A DNA stretch of 64,000 nt from contig NZ_SACM01000001.1 in NCBI RefSeq assembly GCF_004004565.1, positions 372,001-436,000 of the forward strand, in the 5' to 3' direction. Source of the stretch: Inhella crocodyli (lineage in GTDB: Bacteria; Pseudomonadota; Gammaproteobacteria; Burkholderiales; Burkholderiaceae_C). Each line of letters starts with the position of its first letter. The stretch's first letter is position 1. Both the position numbers and the translations under genes were made by a program. This document shows positions 10,078 to 22,118 of the stretch, in pieces. The notes under the pieces are model-generated. The model did no database searches, was not told where the DNA came from, and saw nothing but the letters and a program-made list of their open reading frames with translations.

Positions 10078-11220
10078 ATGCCGATGAATCTGGATGCACC
10101 TCTCCCTTTGCTGGGCGGCCTGAGCCCCCAAACCTTCATGCGCCGCCACTGGCAGCGCAAACCCCTGTTGGTGCGCGGAGGGGCCGCCGGCTGGGCGGGC
10201 CAAATGCCGCGCCAGGCCTTGTTTGAATTGGCGGGCCGCGAGGACGTCGAGAGCCGGCTCGTGGCGCAGACCGCCAAAGGCTGGCAAGTTCAATCGGGCC
10301 CGCACGGGCGTTTGCCGCCGGTGAAGCGATCGGGCTGGACCCTGCTGGTCCAAGGCGTGGAAGCGCAATGGCCGGCGGCGCGAAGCCTGATGGACGCCTT
10401 CCGCTTCATCCCGGAGGCGCGCCTGGACGACGTGATGGTCAGTTGGGCCAGCGACGGCGGTGGCGTGGGCCCCCATTTCGACGCCTACGACGTGTTCTTG
10501 GTGCAAATCGCCGGTCGCCGTCGCTGGCGCATCGGGCGGCAGACCGACCTCTCGTTGCGAGACGACACGCCACTCAAGATCCTGCGGGACTTTGAACCCG
10601 AGCAGGAATGGGTCTTGGAGCCTGGCGACTGGCTGTACCTGCCGCCCCGCTGGGCGCACGATGGCGTGGCGGAAGGGGCGGACTGCATCACCGCCTCGGT
10701 GGGGTTTCGGGCCCCGTCGATGCTCGAGTTGGCCGACCAGTTGCTGCCCCGTTTGCTCGACCCGGAAGACGACGAGCCGCCCGGTCTGGGGCTGCGCTAC
10801 CGCGATGCCGGCCAGGTGGCGACGCTCGCGCCCGCCGAGGTGCCGGAGGCCCTGCAAGCCTTTGCCCAGGAAGCGTTGCGGCGCGCCGTCAGCGACCCGC
10901 AGCGCTTGGCCCGGGCCCTGGGGGAGTGGCTGAGCGAACCCAAGGCGCAGCAAATCTTCGAAGGACGGTCCGGGGATGCCTCCGCTGGGGTTCGGCTGGC
11001 CCCGGCCAGCCGCATGCTGGTGGACCGATGGCACGTGTTCTTCAACGGCGAGGCCTACCGCGCGGGCGGCCGCGACGCGAAACTGATGGCGCGTTTGGCC
11101 CATGCCCGGACCCTGCCGGGCGCCGACGTGGCGCGATTGAGCGAGGGCGCGCGCGCCCTGGTGAACGACTGGTTGGATTGGGGGTGGCTGTGGCCGAACG
11201 AGACGACGTCAGCGTCCTGA
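10078..11220 (+). CDS. JmjC/cupin-type ribosomal oxygenase (YcfD/RoxA family)
   Basis: A 380-residue Fe(II)/2-oxoglutarate oxygenase. The Fe ligands are read as H133 and D135 in PHFDAYD and H194 in RWAHDGV, within a double-stranded beta-helix. The N-terminus GGLSPQTFMRRHWQRKPLL and the Ala/Leu-rich C-terminal helical domain match the YcfD family, which hydroxylates arginine 81 of ribosomal protein L16. Function is by family; L16 as target is inferred. It is divergent from the FKBP gene and overlaps the following small gene. Confidence 0.88.
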   Translation: MPMNLDAPLPLLGGLSPQTFMRRHWQRKPLLVRGGAAGWAGQMPRQALFELAGREDVESRLVAQTAKGWQVQSGPHGRLPPVKRSGWTLLVQGVEAQWPAARSLMDAFRFIPEARLDDVMVSWASDGGGVGPHFDAYDVFLVQIAGRRRWRIGRQTDLSLRDDTPLKILRDFEPEQEWVLEPGDWLYLPPRWAHDGVAEGADCITASVGFRAPSMLELADQLLPRLLDPEDDEPPGLGLRYRDAGQVATLAPAEVPEALQAFAQEALRRAVSDPQRLARALGEWLSEPKAQQIFEGRSGDASAGVRLAPASRMLVDRWHVFFNGEAYRAGGRDAKLMARLAHARTLPGADVARLSEGARALVNDWLDWGWLWPNETTSAS

Positions 11221-11711
11221 CCGAAGGGCGGCACGAGGGCCTGGGCGAATTGCGAGCCCTGCGCCGTGCGTTGATCTTGCAGGGCTGCGCCCAAGGGGCG
11301 CGGCGCATCCTGGCTTTGGACCCGAACTTTGCCGACTGGCCCTGGTCCGACCTGGACGTGTTGGAGGCCCTGGCGCATTGGGGCCGTGGCGGCGGCCGGT
11401 TGGAGATGCTGGCGCCGGATTACACGACCGCCGCACGCCACCAATCGCGCTTCGTCCAGTGGCGCTTGAAGTGGGACCACCTGCTGCGCATCGGCAGCTT
11501 CGAGGAAGGGGAGGCGGGCGCTGGCTGGCCGACCTCGACCTTGGTGGTGGTGGGCGGCGAGGGCGCCGGGGTGTTGCGGGTGCTCGACTTCGAGGCTTGG
11601 CGGGCCACTTTCAGCCGGCATGCGACCGATAGGCAGGCGGCTCTAGAGCAGTTTGATGCAATTGCACAACGATCCAGCCCCTCCTGGCCGCTCAGCACCG
11701 TGGGCCTGTAG
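11190..11711 (+). CDS. conserved hypothetical protein downstream of the ribosomal oxygenase
   Basis: A protein of about 173 residues that I cannot assign to a named family. It is soluble, acidic at the N-terminus and Trp-rich, with a predicted alpha/beta core around LALDPNFADWPWSDLDVLEAL. No ATG is available: GTG 11190 is taken as start, with GTG 11184 as an alternative, both inside the 3' end of the oxygenase gene, which implies translational coupling. The frame is open far upstream but that part is a shadow of the oxygenase. Confidence 0.6.
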   Translation: MAERDDVSVLTEGRHEGLGELRALRRALILQGCAQGARRILALDPNFADWPWSDLDVLEALAHWGRGGGRLEMLAPDYTTAARHQSRFVQWRLKWDHLLRIGSFEEGEAGAGWPTSTLVVVGGEGAGVLRVLDFEAWRATFSRHATDRQAALEQFDAIAQRSSPSWPLSTVGL

Positions 11712-11886
11712 TCAGACTCCATGAATACCCCCCTAGAATCGCTGGCTAGGCGTTGAGAGCGCTCGAGGTTTTCAACCCTTTGCTGTGCACCAAGGAATTG
11801 GGGTGCAGTGTGGCCATCCAGCCTTTTGGGTGGGTGGCTGCGAATCTACCGGTAAAAACGTTTTTTCTGTCTTCTAGAGGACCCCA

Positions 11887-12087
11887 ATGAACAAGTCGAT
11901 CCTGTTCGCCGCCTTGCTGGCCGCCGCCGCCCTGACCGCTTGCACCAAGAAGGAAGAAGCCGCTCCGGTCGCTCCGGCCGAAACCGCTGCTCCCGCTCCC
12001 GCTGCTTCGGAAGCCGCTTCGGCCCCCGCCGCTGACGCTTCGGCCCCCGCCGCCGCTCAAGCCGCTTCGGCCGCTGCCAGCAACTAA
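11887..12087 (+). CDS. small Ala/Pro-rich lipoprotein
   Basis: A 66-residue protein with a lipoprotein signal peptide (LLAAAALTAC, predicted lipid-modified Cys at about residue 19) followed by KKEE and a low-complexity tail of Ala, Pro and Ser. AGAGGA at 11876-11881 precedes the ATG. A strong hairpin terminator follows 39 bases after the stop, so it is a monocistronic unit. No catalytic domain is possible at this size; a structural envelope role is a guess. Confidence 0.75.
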   Translation: MNKSILFAALLAAAALTACTKKEEAAPVAPAETAAPAPAASEAASAPAADASAPAAAQAASAAASN

Positions 12088-12125
12088 GCTGCAGGCACTT
12101 CGGCGCCCACTGGGCGCCGATCCCC

Positions 12126-12151
12126 AAAAAACCGCCTTCGGGCGGTTTTTT
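12126..12151 (+). terminator. rho-independent terminator of the small lipoprotein gene
   Basis: Stem AACCGCC / GGCGGTT with a TTCG tetraloop, flanked by A6 on the left and T6 on the right. The A/T flanks make it functional in either direction, but it follows the rightward lipoprotein gene most closely. Confidence 0.92.
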
Positions 12152-12200
12152 CATGCCCGCGTGGCGCTGGCCTGCGGCATGGTGTTGTGAATCCACCAAA

Positions 12201-12235
12201 GAAAACGGCCGAAACCCGGGGCGGGTTTCGGCCGT
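12201..12235 (-). terminator. rho-independent terminator downstream of bamC
   Basis: Thirteen-base perfect stem (12205-12217 with 12223-12235, five-base loop). Read leftward it is followed by TTTTC, as expected for a terminator of the bamC-ending operon, whose stop lies at 12260. Confidence 0.85.
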
Positions 12236-12259
12236 GGCCGTGTGGATTGGGGCGGCGCG

Positions 12260-13384
12260 TCAGCGAAGGTCTTGCTGCAACAGACCAAGGATGCGCTTGG
12301 CGATGTCGTCGGTTTGTTGCTGGCCCTGCGCGTTCTGCACCGTGACCACGGAGCGGTTGCCTTCGCTCTTGACCAACACGCGCAACTTCGCGGTGCTCGG
12401 GCCGTCGGTTTTGCCAAAGAGTCGGGCGAAGAAGCCCGGCTCTTCCTTGCCGGCCTTGTCGGGGTCGGCGTAACGAAGGAAGAAGAGGCCGGCACGGCGG
12501 TCGCGATCTTCCAGCGTGAAGCCATGGCGGTCCAGCGACTGGCCGACACGGCGCCAAGCGCGCTCAAAGTCTTCCGCCACCACCAATTCGTTGGGGACGC
12601 GGCTCAAGTCCAAGCGCTCGGGTTCCACGACGTTCGGCGTGGCCGCTGCGACCGTGGCCTTCTGCTCCGGCGTGGCCGCCGTCACTTGGCCGCCCAAGCG
12701 CAGCAGCAGGCGGCTGAGCATCTCGGCTTCCAGTTCGGTGTCGGCCGGGCGGGGTTGCCACACCGTCTGGTCCTTTTGGGTCGAGGTGTAGACCTCTTGC
12801 ATGCCGCGGTGCGTGATGGTGATCTCGGTCGCGTTGCCGACGCGCTCAACGCGGGTGCGGAACTTGTCGCGCTCGCCCGTCGAGTAGAAGCCGTCGAAGA
12901 TCGTGCCGATCGTGCGGCGGATGAAGTCTTTGGGCAGCTTGGCGCGGTTTTCCTTCCAGTCGGTTTCCATGACCCCAATGTCGGCCTGCTCGGCGGGCAG
13001 GTCGAAGCCCAGGTCGGTCCAGAACGCACGGCTGGTGGCCCACACTTGCTCGGGGGTCTGGCTGGTGCGGATGACGCGGACGCTGCCAACGCGCGTCAGT
13101 TCGGCGCCAGGCACTTGATTCACCGCCACCGTGGCCGCTGGTGCCTGCACCGCCCCGCCCGATGGGTTCTGCGCCAACTGGGCCGCACTGACGGCGCCGC
13201 GGCCCAAGGGGGCCTGGCGCTGAAGTTGCGTCAGGTCCGGGGGCACTTCCAGGCCGGTCGTCTGCTTGGCTTGACCGCGGTAGTCGACCTTGTCGCTGGT
13301 GAAGGCACCGTCAAAGGAACTGCAACCGGCCAAGGCAAGGGCCACGCTGAGGGTCAGGACGCGGGGGGCGGGGAAACGGGTCAC
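12260..13384 (-). CDS. bamC: outer membrane protein assembly factor BamC (NlpB-type lipoprotein)
   Basis: A 374-residue lipoprotein of the BAM complex that inserts beta-barrel proteins into the outer membrane. GTG 13384 gives a signal peptide ending ALALAGC, a clean lipobox, then the unstructured N-terminal segment (DKVDYRGQAKQTTGLEVPPDLTQLQ) that contacts BamD in the family, then two helix-grip domains. The open frame continues upstream, and another GTG 14 codons earlier repeats the same VTRF start, but it spoils the signal peptide. It follows dapA by 38 bases, the usual betaproteobacterial order. Confidence 0.9.
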   Translation of the reverse strand: MTRFPAPRVLTLSVALALAGCSSFDGAFTSDKVDYRGQAKQTTGLEVPPDLTQLQRQAPLGRGAVSAAQLAQNPSGGAVQAPAATVAVNQVPGAELTRVGSVRVIRTSQTPEQVWATSRAFWTDLGFDLPAEQADIGVMETDWKENRAKLPKDFIRRTIGTIFDGFYSTGERDKFRTRVERVGNATEITITHRGMQEVYTSTQKDQTVWQPRPADTELEAEMLSRLLLRLGGQVTAATPEQKATVAAATPNVVEPERLDLSRVPNELVVAEDFERAWRRVGQSLDRHGFTLEDRDRRAGLFFLRYADPDKAGKEEPGFFARLFGKTDGPSTAKLRVLVKSEGNRSVVTVQNAQGQQQTDDIAKRILGLLQQDLR

Positions 13385-13422
13385 AGAGGCGGTCCTAGCA
13401 GGAAAGAAAGCAAAAAAACGGG

Positions 13423-14304
13423 TCACAGCACGCCGGCTTCGTGCATCGCAGCATCGACCGCGGCTTGGCCAGCAGGCGTCAATGGCAAGAGCGGCAGGCG
13501 CAGTGCATTGTTGCAGCGCCCGAGGCGGTTCAAGGCCCACTTGGTGGGGGCCGGGCTGGATTCGACAAACAACTGCTTGTGCAGGGGCAAGAGGCGGAAG
13601 TGCAGGGCCGTGGCCGCCGCCGCGTCGCCCCGCATGGCCGCCACGCACAATTCGGACATCGCCTTGGGGGCCACGTTGGCGCACACGCTCACCACGCCCG
13701 AGCCGCCCATCAGCATCATGGCGATGGCCGTGCCGTCGTCGCCCGAGTAGATGTGGAAGCCCTTGGGGGCATGCTTGATGAGCCATGCGGCGCGCTCGAT
13801 GTTCCCGGTCGCCTCTTTGACCCCGAACACCCCTGGCAATTCGGCGCACCGCAGCGCGGTTTCGGGGGCCATGTCTGCCACGGTGCGGCCGGGCACGTTG
13901 TAGAGCATCATCGGCAAGTCCACCGCCTCGGCGATGGCCTTGTAGTGCTGGTAGATGCCTTCTTGGCTGGGCTTGTTGTAGTAGGGCACCACGCTCAGGT
14001 GGGCATCGGCGCCGACCTGCTTGGCAAAACGGGTCAATTCGATGGCCTCGGCCGTGGCGTTGGCACCGGTGCCAGCCAGCACGGGCACACGGCCGGCCAC
14101 GTGCTCCACGGCCACGCGAATGACCTCGCAGTTCTCGGCCATGGTGACCGTGGGCGATTCGCCCGTGGTGCCGACCACGCCGATGCAGTGGGTGCCTTCT
14201 TGGATGTGCCAGTCGATGAGTCGGCGCAGGGCGTCGAAGTCGATGCTGCCGTCGGGGTGCATCGGGGTGACCAGGGCGACGATGCTGCCGGTGATGGGTT
14301 TCAT
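13423..14304 (-). CDS. dapA: 4-hydroxy-tetrahydrodipicolinate synthase
   Basis: A 293-residue class I aldolase that condenses pyruvate with aspartate semialdehyde, the first committed step of lysine and diaminopimelate synthesis. The substrate loop GTTGESPT lies near residues 42-49, the catalytic Tyr in YNVPGRT near 133, and the Schiff-base Lys in GVKEATG near 161. The start ATG 14304 overlaps the upstream methyltransferase stop by four bases; the longer open frame upstream is a shadow. Confidence 0.96.
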   Translation of the reverse strand: MKPITGSIVALVTPMHPDGSIDFDALRRLIDWHIQEGTHCIGVVGTTGESPTVTMAENCEVIRVAVEHVAGRVPVLAGTGANATAEAIELTRFAKQVGADAHLSVVPYYNKPSQEGIYQHYKAIAEAVDLPMMLYNVPGRTVADMAPETALRCAELPGVFGVKEATGNIERAAWLIKHAPKGFHIYSGDDGTAIAMMLMGGSGVVSVCANVAPKAMSELCVAAMRGDAAAATALHFRLLPLHKQLFVESSPAPTKWALNRLGRCNNALRLPLLPLTPAGQAAVDAAMHEAGVL

Positions 14305-14840
14305 GGGTGACAACTCGAGGGAACGGGAGATTCTAGGAGGGGCTGCGCGTCGGCCAGCCGGCGCGCCGCAACGCGCTGGACCCGCGCGCCGTTGACCACG
14401 CCGTCTTCGTAGGCCAGCACGTGAAGACCTTGGCACACCGTCCAAAGCTCGCCCGGCCGCAAAAGGAAGTCGGGGTTGCGGGGGCGACCCAAGTGCTGCT
14501 GTCCATCGGCAAAGGTCTCGTGCAGGTACCAGCCCCCGGGGGCGACGCTGGCGAGCAACTGCGGAAACAGAGGGCGCCACAAGTAATGCGTGACGAGCAC
14601 GATGTCGAACAAGCGTCCTGGCAAGGGCCACGGTTCGCCTTCCAAGTCGGCCTGGCAGGTCTCGACCTCGGGCGGCAGGCTGGCCAGCGCGTCGGCATCG
14701 CGGTCCACCCCCGTGACGCGCAGGCCGCGCGCGGCCAACCAATGGGCATGCCGCCCGTGGCCGCAGGCCACGTCCAGGGCCGTGCGACCGGGCGCCCATT
14801 GCGGGGCCCAGCGCTGAATCCAAGGGGAGGGGGGTGCCAT
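14301..14840 (-). CDS. class I SAM-dependent methyltransferase
   Basis: A 179-residue single-domain methyltransferase. Motif I is [16 protein letters not shown] near residues 21-36, motif II ends in GVDRDAD, and the [13 protein letters not shown] segment fits motif IV. It resembles the small TehB/UbiE-like methyltransferases whose substrates cannot be predicted. It is the first gene of the leftward MTase-dapA-bamC unit and is divergent from parE, with only 56 bases between. Confidence 0.82.
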   Translation of the reverse strand: MAPPSPWIQRWAPQWAPGRTALDVACGHGRHAHWLAARGLRVTGVDRDADALASLPPEVETCQADLEGEPWPLPGRLFDIVLVTHYLWRPLFPQLLASVAPGGWYLHETFADGQQHLGRPRNPDFLLRPGELWTVCQGLHVLAYEDGVVNGARVQRVAARRLADAQPLLESPVPSSCHP

Positions 14841-14869
14841 CGGGCGGCATTGTCAGCCGGGCTTCCTAG

Positions 14870-16855
<1,986 letters not shown>

Positions 16856-17002
16856 GGGCGTCCGCGCCGTGACGGAAGTCTCGCTGTGCACCAAAGCATG
16901 AACGGCGACGCCAACCCAACCCGGGCGGTGCCTTCAGGACTTGGCGCGGCCGATAGGATGCCGGCCGTTGGAAATGCAAGCACAGGGAGAAGAGGGCGAT
17001 CG

Positions 17003-18076
17003 ATGGTGAGCCGGGCGGCCAAGGGCACGCTGGCCGCACGCGTCCTCGCGTCGATGAAACCAGGTGAACTCCGCTGGACCGTAGAGCCGGCCAGCTGCCT
17101 GCTGCACAAAGCGCAGCATTGGGACGAACTGAACCACCACGCTGGTGAGTTGCCCTTCTTGCGCACCGCCTTTTTATTGCCCTTGCTGGCCAGTTTCGGC
17201 AACGGGCATGAACGCGTCGCATGGGGATTCGATGCCGCTGGGCAATTGCAAGCGGCCGCGGTTTTGACCCGCGCCAGCGCTTGGCATTGGCACACCTTTC
17301 AGCCGTCGCAACTGCCTTTGGGGGCTTGGCTGCATCGACCTGGGGCGGAACTCCGCCCCTGCCTGCGCTCGCTGTTCCGTGCGCTTCCTGGATTCACCCT
17401 CTCTTTGGGCCTCACGCAGTTGGACCCTGCCTTCACCCCCCGAGTGGAAGGCCCGGCCATGAGTGGCGTGGACTACGTTGACACCGCTTGGTTGGCGGTG
17501 GAGGGCGACTGGTCGTCGTACTGGGAGTCACGCGGCAAGAACCTCAAAAGCAACCTGCGCAAGATTCGCAACCGACTGGAAAGCGAGGGCCTCGCGCTGC
17601 GCTTCAGCACCGTCACGGCACCCTCGGACATGGCCCGTGCCATGGAGGACTACGTCCGCCTGGAGGCGTCGGGCTGGAAAGCGGAGCAGGGCACGGCGAT
17701 CGACGTGTCCAACGGGCAATCTGCGTTCTACGCACGCATGCTGCAAAACTTTGCGGCGACTGGGCAGGCCGAGTTGTGGTGTCTGCACATCGGCGACGAC
17801 TTGGTGGCGATGGACATCAACTTGCTGCAGGGTCGAACCTTGGTGATGCTGAAGACGGCCTACGACACGGCGTTCAAGCAGTACAGCCCGGCCTATTTGC
17901 TAAAACAAGAAGGCTTTGAGCGCGAGTTCGCCCAGGGTCGCACGTCGCGCATCGAGTTCTACGGCAAAGTTCTCGAGTGGCACACCCGATGGACCGACCG
18001 CCGACGTCAGCTGTACCACCTGAACGTGGACCGATGGGACTGGCCGCGCCGCTGGCACCAGCGATTGAAGTCGTGA
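17003..18076 (+). CDS. FemAB/BioF2-like GNAT-fold acyltransferase
   Basis: A 357-residue protein whose second half (about 170-340) fits the Acetyltransf_6/FemAB-like family found with exopolysaccharide and cellulose gene sets: SRGKNLKSNLRKIRNRLESEG, then LEASGWKAEQGTAI and a C-terminal QYSPAYLLKQEGFE segment. ATG 17003 follows a purine-rich stretch AGAGGGCG; ATG 17054 is an alternative, and an earlier ATG at 16898 would add about 35 extra residues. The stop overlaps the GTG start of the next gene, so the three cassette genes are probably one unit. Confidence 0.72.
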   Translation: MVSRAAKGTLAARVLASMKPGELRWTVEPASCLLHKAQHWDELNHHAGELPFLRTAFLLPLLASFGNGHERVAWGFDAAGQLQAAAVLTRASAWHWHTFQPSQLPLGAWLHRPGAELRPCLRSLFRALPGFTLSLGLTQLDPAFTPRVEGPAMSGVDYVDTAWLAVEGDWSSYWESRGKNLKSNLRKIRNRLESEGLALRFSTVTAPSDMARAMEDYVRLEASGWKAEQGTAIDVSNGQSAFYARMLQNFAATGQAELWCLHIGDDLVAMDINLLQGRTLVMLKTAYDTAFKQYSPAYLLKQEGFEREFAQGRTSRIEFYGKVLEWHTRWTDRRRQLYHLNVDRWDWPRRWHQRLKS

Positions 18077-19254
18077 GCGAGCTCGCCTACCGGGTCTTTG
18101 ATCCCTCGGGCCTGGGCTTCCCCAGCCCAACGGTGCCGGTGCTGCCTTGGTGGAGTGAGAGCGCACCCGCGCAGGTGCCCGGCCGCTTCGGCTTGATCGG
18201 CGCCGACCGCGCCCGACTGCACTACCGGCGAGGCCGCTATGCGCTACTCGAGGCCTACCGGCTCAGCGGCGTTGGACCCGAAGGCGCCTTGCTGGCCCCG
18301 GCCTACCACTGCCGAACCATGCTGGACCCGGCCCTTCGCCTGAGCGCGACGCTCCACCTGTATCCGCTGAACCCGGACTTGTCGCCGCGCCTGGAGGCGA
18401 TTGACGCGATCGTGGCGGCCAGCCCAGTGCCGGTTCGCGCCATGTTGCTGACGCACTTTTTCGGGCTGCTGAGCGACGCCCGCGCCGTGGCGGCCTGGTG
18501 CGAGTCCCGTGGCATCGCCTTGGTCGAAGACTGCTCGCACGCCCTCTTCAGTGCCCGAGGGCTGAGCGACCGCTTACCCCCCGGCGCGGCGGGGCGCTTT
18601 GCCGTGGCCAGCCCTTACAAGCTGTTGCCGTGCGAGGAAGAAGGCTGGCTGATGGTTCGGCCGGGCGACACGGTGCCGGCCGATCCGAAGGGCGCCAGCC
18701 TTTGGCGCGAGTTGCGCTGGGTGCGCGACCTGTGGCAGCGCCGCGCCGCGGGGCTGCGCGGACGGGCAGCTTTGCAGGACCCCGCCTTGCCCAAGCCCGC
18801 GGACGACCCGCCCCCGCGCCGGATGATTCGCTCGGACCGGCCCTCGGCCCATTACGAAGAGGCCGACGAGGGGCAAGCGAGTTGCCGCTTGGCGCAGACC
18901 TGGGCTCGCCGCCAAGACCCCTCGGCCGCGGCCGAAGCTCGACGCCAGGCGTACCAAGCCTGGGTGCAGGCCGTGGCGGGTCTGGCCGGTTGCCGGCCCC
19001 TGCGGGACACCTTGTGCGACGACGAGGTGCCCTACATGTTCCCGCTGGTGCTCGAGGCGCCCGCGCGGCAGTTTCCGCGACTCAAGCGCCTGGGCCTGCC
19101 CATCTGGCGTTGGGACGACATGGCCGTGTCGGACTGTGAGGTGTCGCAGGCCTACAGCGAGGCCCTGATCCACCTGCCTTGTCACCAAAGCCTGAGTGGC
19201 GCCGAGCAATCCTGGCTGCACCGGCAACTGACGCGCGGCTTGGAGACGAACTGA
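18073..19254 (+). CDS. DegT/DnrJ/EryC1-type PLP-dependent aminotransferase-like protein
   Basis: A protein of about 393 residues with the layout of the DegT/DnrJ sugar-aminotransferase family: LLAPAYHCRTMLDP near the N-terminus, VEDCSHALFS for the PLP-phosphate/ring region, and ASPYKLLPCEEEGWLMV, where the Lys of PYK is read as the PLP-binding lysine. GTG 18073 overlaps the previous stop (GTGA); ATG 18034 in frame is an alternative. The substrate, a nucleotide sugar or something else, is not readable. Flanked by two acyltransferase-fold genes. Confidence 0.7.
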   Translation: MSELAYRVFDPSGLGFPSPTVPVLPWWSESAPAQVPGRFGLIGADRARLHYRRGRYALLEAYRLSGVGPEGALLAPAYHCRTMLDPALRLSATLHLYPLNPDLSPRLEAIDAIVAASPVPVRAMLLTHFFGLLSDARAVAAWCESRGIALVEDCSHALFSARGLSDRLPPGAAGRFAVASPYKLLPCEEEGWLMVRPGDTVPADPKGASLWRELRWVRDLWQRRAAGLRGRAALQDPALPKPADDPPPRRMIRSDRPSAHYEEADEGQASCRLAQTWARRQDPSAAAEARRQAYQAWVQAVAGLAGCRPLRDTLCDDEVPYMFPLVLEAPARQFPRLKRLGLPIWRWDDMAVSDCEVSQAYSEALIHLPCHQSLSGAEQSWLHRQLTRGLETN

Positions 19255-19772
19255 TGCCCCAGCTTCGACTGCGTCCGAGCATGCTGTCCGACTTGGACTG
19301 GGTGGCGTCGGTGGAGCAAGACGGCGCCAACCGCCCCTTCATCACCCCTTGGGAGCGCACCCAACACGAGGGGGCCATCCGCTTCCCCGATGCACGGCAC
19401 TTCATCGTCGAAGCCGACGCGCGAGAGCGCATTGGTTTCGTGATCTTGCAAGGCTGCCGCAATCCGCATGGGTCGATCGAGCTCAAGCGGTTGGTGCTGC
19501 AGCGCAAGGGGCAAGGCCTCGGCCGGCAGTGCGTACGGCTATTGAAGGCCATGGCTTTCCAGCAGTTGAAGGCGCACCGTTTTTGGCTGGACGTGAAGGC
19601 GCTGAACGAGCGCGCGCACCGGCTGTATTTGAATGAGGGCTTCGTCGAGGAGGGTCGACTGCGCGAAAGCGTGCGCGTCACCCTGGACGGGGCGGACGGC
19701 TACGACAGCCTGATCGTGATGTCGATGCTGGACCGCGAGTACCAAGCGCGGGTGGCGATGGGACAAGAGTGA
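19254..19772 (+). CDS. GNAT family N-acetyltransferase
   Basis: A 172-residue single-domain acetyltransferase. The acetyl-CoA binding loop is read in [20 protein letters not shown], followed by the [17 protein letters not shown] segment typical of the RimJ/RimL-like group. It starts in the stop of the aminotransferase-like gene (TGATG) and ends two bases before the parC ATG, closing the cassette between parE and parC. Confidence 0.82.
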   Translation: MPQLRLRPSMLSDLDWVASVEQDGANRPFITPWERTQHEGAIRFPDARHFIVEADARERIGFVILQGCRNPHGSIELKRLVLQRKGQGLGRQCVRLLKAMAFQQLKAHRFWLDVKALNERAHRLYLNEGFVEEGRLRESVRVTLDGADGYDSLIVMSMLDREYQARVAMGQE

Positions 19773-19774
19773 GC

Positions 19775-22108
19775 ATGAGCACGCAAGAGACTTTGGATTT
19801 CAGCCCCGCCGGTGGCGGGAACGGATTGGATGGCGGCGACAGCCTGAGCCTGGGCGAGTACGCACAGCGCGCTTACCTGGAGTACGCGCTGAGCGTCGTC
19901 AAGGGCCGGGCCTTGCCGGTCGTGACCGACGGGCAAAAGCCCGTGCAGCGGCGCATCCTGTACGCCATGCTGCGCCTGGGCTTGGCCTGGACGGGGGCCA
20001 ACGGCGCCAAGCCGGTCAAGTCGGCCCGCGTGGTGGGCGACGTGCTGGGCCGCTTCCACCCGCACGGCGACCAAGCCGCCTACGACGCCTTGGTGCGCAT
20101 GGCGCAGGACTTCGCCCAGCGCTACCCGCTGGTGGATGGGCAGGGCAACTTCGGCTCGCGCGACGGCGACGGCGCGGCCGCGATGCGCTACACCGAAGCC
20201 CGCTTGACCCCGCTCGCCCGGCTGCTCATGGAGGAGCTGGACGAAGGCACGGTGGACTTCACGCCGAACTACGACGGCTCGACCGAAGAGCCCAAGGAGC
20301 TGCCAGCGCGCCTGCCCTTTGTGCTGCTCAACGGCGCCAGCGGCATTGCCGTGGGCATGGCCACCGAGGTGCCCAGCCACAACCTGCGCGAGGTCGCCGC
20401 CGCCGCCGTGGCCCTGCTCAAGCAGCCCGCGCTCAGCGACGACGAGCTGTTCACCCTGCTGCCCGGGCCGGACTTCCCGGGCGGCGCGCAGATCATTTCC
20501 AGCCCGGAAGAGATCCGCGCCGCGTACAGCACCGGCCGCGGCAGCCTGAAGCTGCGCGCGCGCTGGAAGGTCGAGGACCTGGCCCGCGGCCAGTGGCAAC
20601 TCGTCATCACCGAGTTGCCGCATGGCGTCTCCAGCCAGAAGGTGCTCGAAGAGATCGAGGAGATCTCGAACCCCAAGGTCAAGACCGGCAAAAAGGCGGT
20701 GACGCCCGAGCAGCTGCAACTGAAGAACACGCTGCTGGCCGTGCTGGACGGCGTGCGCGACGAAAGCAGCAAGGACGCCGCCGTGCGCCTGGTGTTCGAG
20801 CCCAAGAGCCGCACCGTGAGCGTGGACGAGTTGACCCAGGTGCTGCTGGCGCACACCAGCTTGGAGACCAGCAGCCCCATCAACCTGACGATGGTCGGCC
20901 TGGACGGCAAGCCGGTGCAAAAGACCTTCCGCCAGGTGATCACCGAATGGCTGACGTTCCGCCAAACGACGATCGAGCGCCGCAGCCGCCACCGCCTGGG
21001 CAAGGTCAACGACCGCATCCACATCCTCGAGGGCCGGCAGCAGGTGCTGCTGAACATCGACGAGGTGATCCGCATCATCCGCAACAGCGACGAGCCCAAG
21101 CCGGCGCTGATCGAGCGATTCCGCCTCAGCGACCGGCAGGCCGAGGACATCCTCGAGATTCGGCTGCGCCAGTTGGCGCGGCTGGAGGCGATCAAGATCG
21201 AGCAAGAGCTGGCCGAGCTGCGCACCGAGGGCGCCAAGCTGGAAGAGATCTTGGCCAATCCGTCGTCGCTGCGGCGCTTGATGGTCAAAGAGATCGAGGC
21301 CGACGCCAAGCAGTTTGGCGACGAGCGTCGCACGCTCATCCAAGCCGAAAAGCGCGCGTCGGCGGAGCTGAAGGTGGTGGACGAACCGGTGACCGTGGTC
21401 GTCAGCCAAAAGGGCTGGGTGCGCGCCATGAAGGGCCACGAGGTCGACGTCAACGGCCTGGCCTTCAAGGCGGGCGACGGCCTGTATGGCACCTTCCCTT
21501 GCCGCAGCGTGGACACGCTGATTGCCTTGGGCAGCAGCGGCCGCAGCTACTCGGTGGCCGTCAGCACCTTGCCGGGTGGGCGGGGCGATGGCGCGCCGAT
21601 GACCAGCCTGATCGAGCTGGAAGCGGGCACGCAACTGCTGCACTACGTCGCCGGGCCGGCGACGCAGAGCTTGGTGCTGGCGGGCAGCCTGGGCTTCGGG
21701 CTGGTGGCCACCATCGGCGACCTGACGGCCTCCAAGCGCGTGGGCAAGACCTTCTTGGCCCTGGAAAAGGACGAGCTGCCGCTGCGCCCGGCGCTGGTGT
21801 CGCCCGCGTTGCCGCAGCTGGCGGTCCTCAGCACCGAAGGCCGCCTGCTGACCTTCCCGGTCACCGAGCTCAAGCTGCAGCCCAAGGGCGGCCGAGGCCT
21901 GACCTTGATCGACCTGGAGGGCAAAGACCGCCTGCACGCCGTGGCCTGCTTTGCCACGCAGCTCAACCTGAGCGGCATCGCCCGCGGCAACAAGCCCAAG
22001 GACGACGTGTTGCGCCTGTCGGGGCTGGCGGCGCACGCCGGCAAGCGCGCGCGCAAGGGCAAGGACGTGGACGGGTTCAAGCAAGTCACCGGCATGACCG
22101 GGCAGTGA
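19775..22108 (+). CDS. parC: DNA topoisomerase IV subunit A
   Basis: A 777-residue DNA-cleaving subunit of topoisomerase IV. The active-site tyrosine is Y139 in [10 protein letters not shown], preceded by the quinolone-resistance region [26 protein letters not shown]. The C-terminal part forms the beta-pinwheel that wraps DNA. ATG 19775 is used; a GTG two codons earlier overlaps the stop of the preceding gene. Length is normal for betaproteobacterial ParC. Confidence 0.96.
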   Translation: MSTQETLDFSPAGGGNGLDGGDSLSLGEYAQRAYLEYALSVVKGRALPVVTDGQKPVQRRILYAMLRLGLAWTGANGAKPVKSARVVGDVLGRFHPHGDQAAYDALVRMAQDFAQRYPLVDGQGNFGSRDGDGAAAMRYTEARLTPLARLLMEELDEGTVDFTPNYDGSTEEPKELPARLPFVLLNGASGIAVGMATEVPSHNLREVAAAAVALLKQPALSDDELFTLLPGPDFPGGAQIISSPEEIRAAYSTGRGSLKLRARWKVEDLARGQWQLVITELPHGVSSQKVLEEIEEISNPKVKTGKKAVTPEQLQLKNTLLAVLDGVRDESSKDAAVRLVFEPKSRTVSVDELTQVLLAHTSLETSSPINLTMVGLDGKPVQKTFRQVITEWLTFRQTTIERRSRHRLGKVNDRIHILEGRQQVLLNIDEVIRIIRNSDEPKPALIERFRLSDRQAEDILEIRLRQLARLEAIKIEQELAELRTEGAKLEEILANPSSLRRLMVKEIEADAKQFGDERRTLIQAEKRASAELKVVDEPVTVVVSQKGWVRAMKGHEVDVNGLAFKAGDGLYGTFPCRSVDTLIALGSSGRSYSVAVSTLPGGRGDGAPMTSLIELEAGTQLLHYVAGPATQSLVLAGSLGFGLVATIGDLTASKRVGKTFLALEKDELPLRPALVSPALPQLAVLSTEGRLLTFPVTELKLQPKGGRGLTLIDLEGKDRLHAVACFATQLNLSGIARGNKPKDDVLRLSGLAAHAGKRARKGKDVDGFKQVTGMTGQ

Positions 22109-22118
22109 AGGGTTGGCG

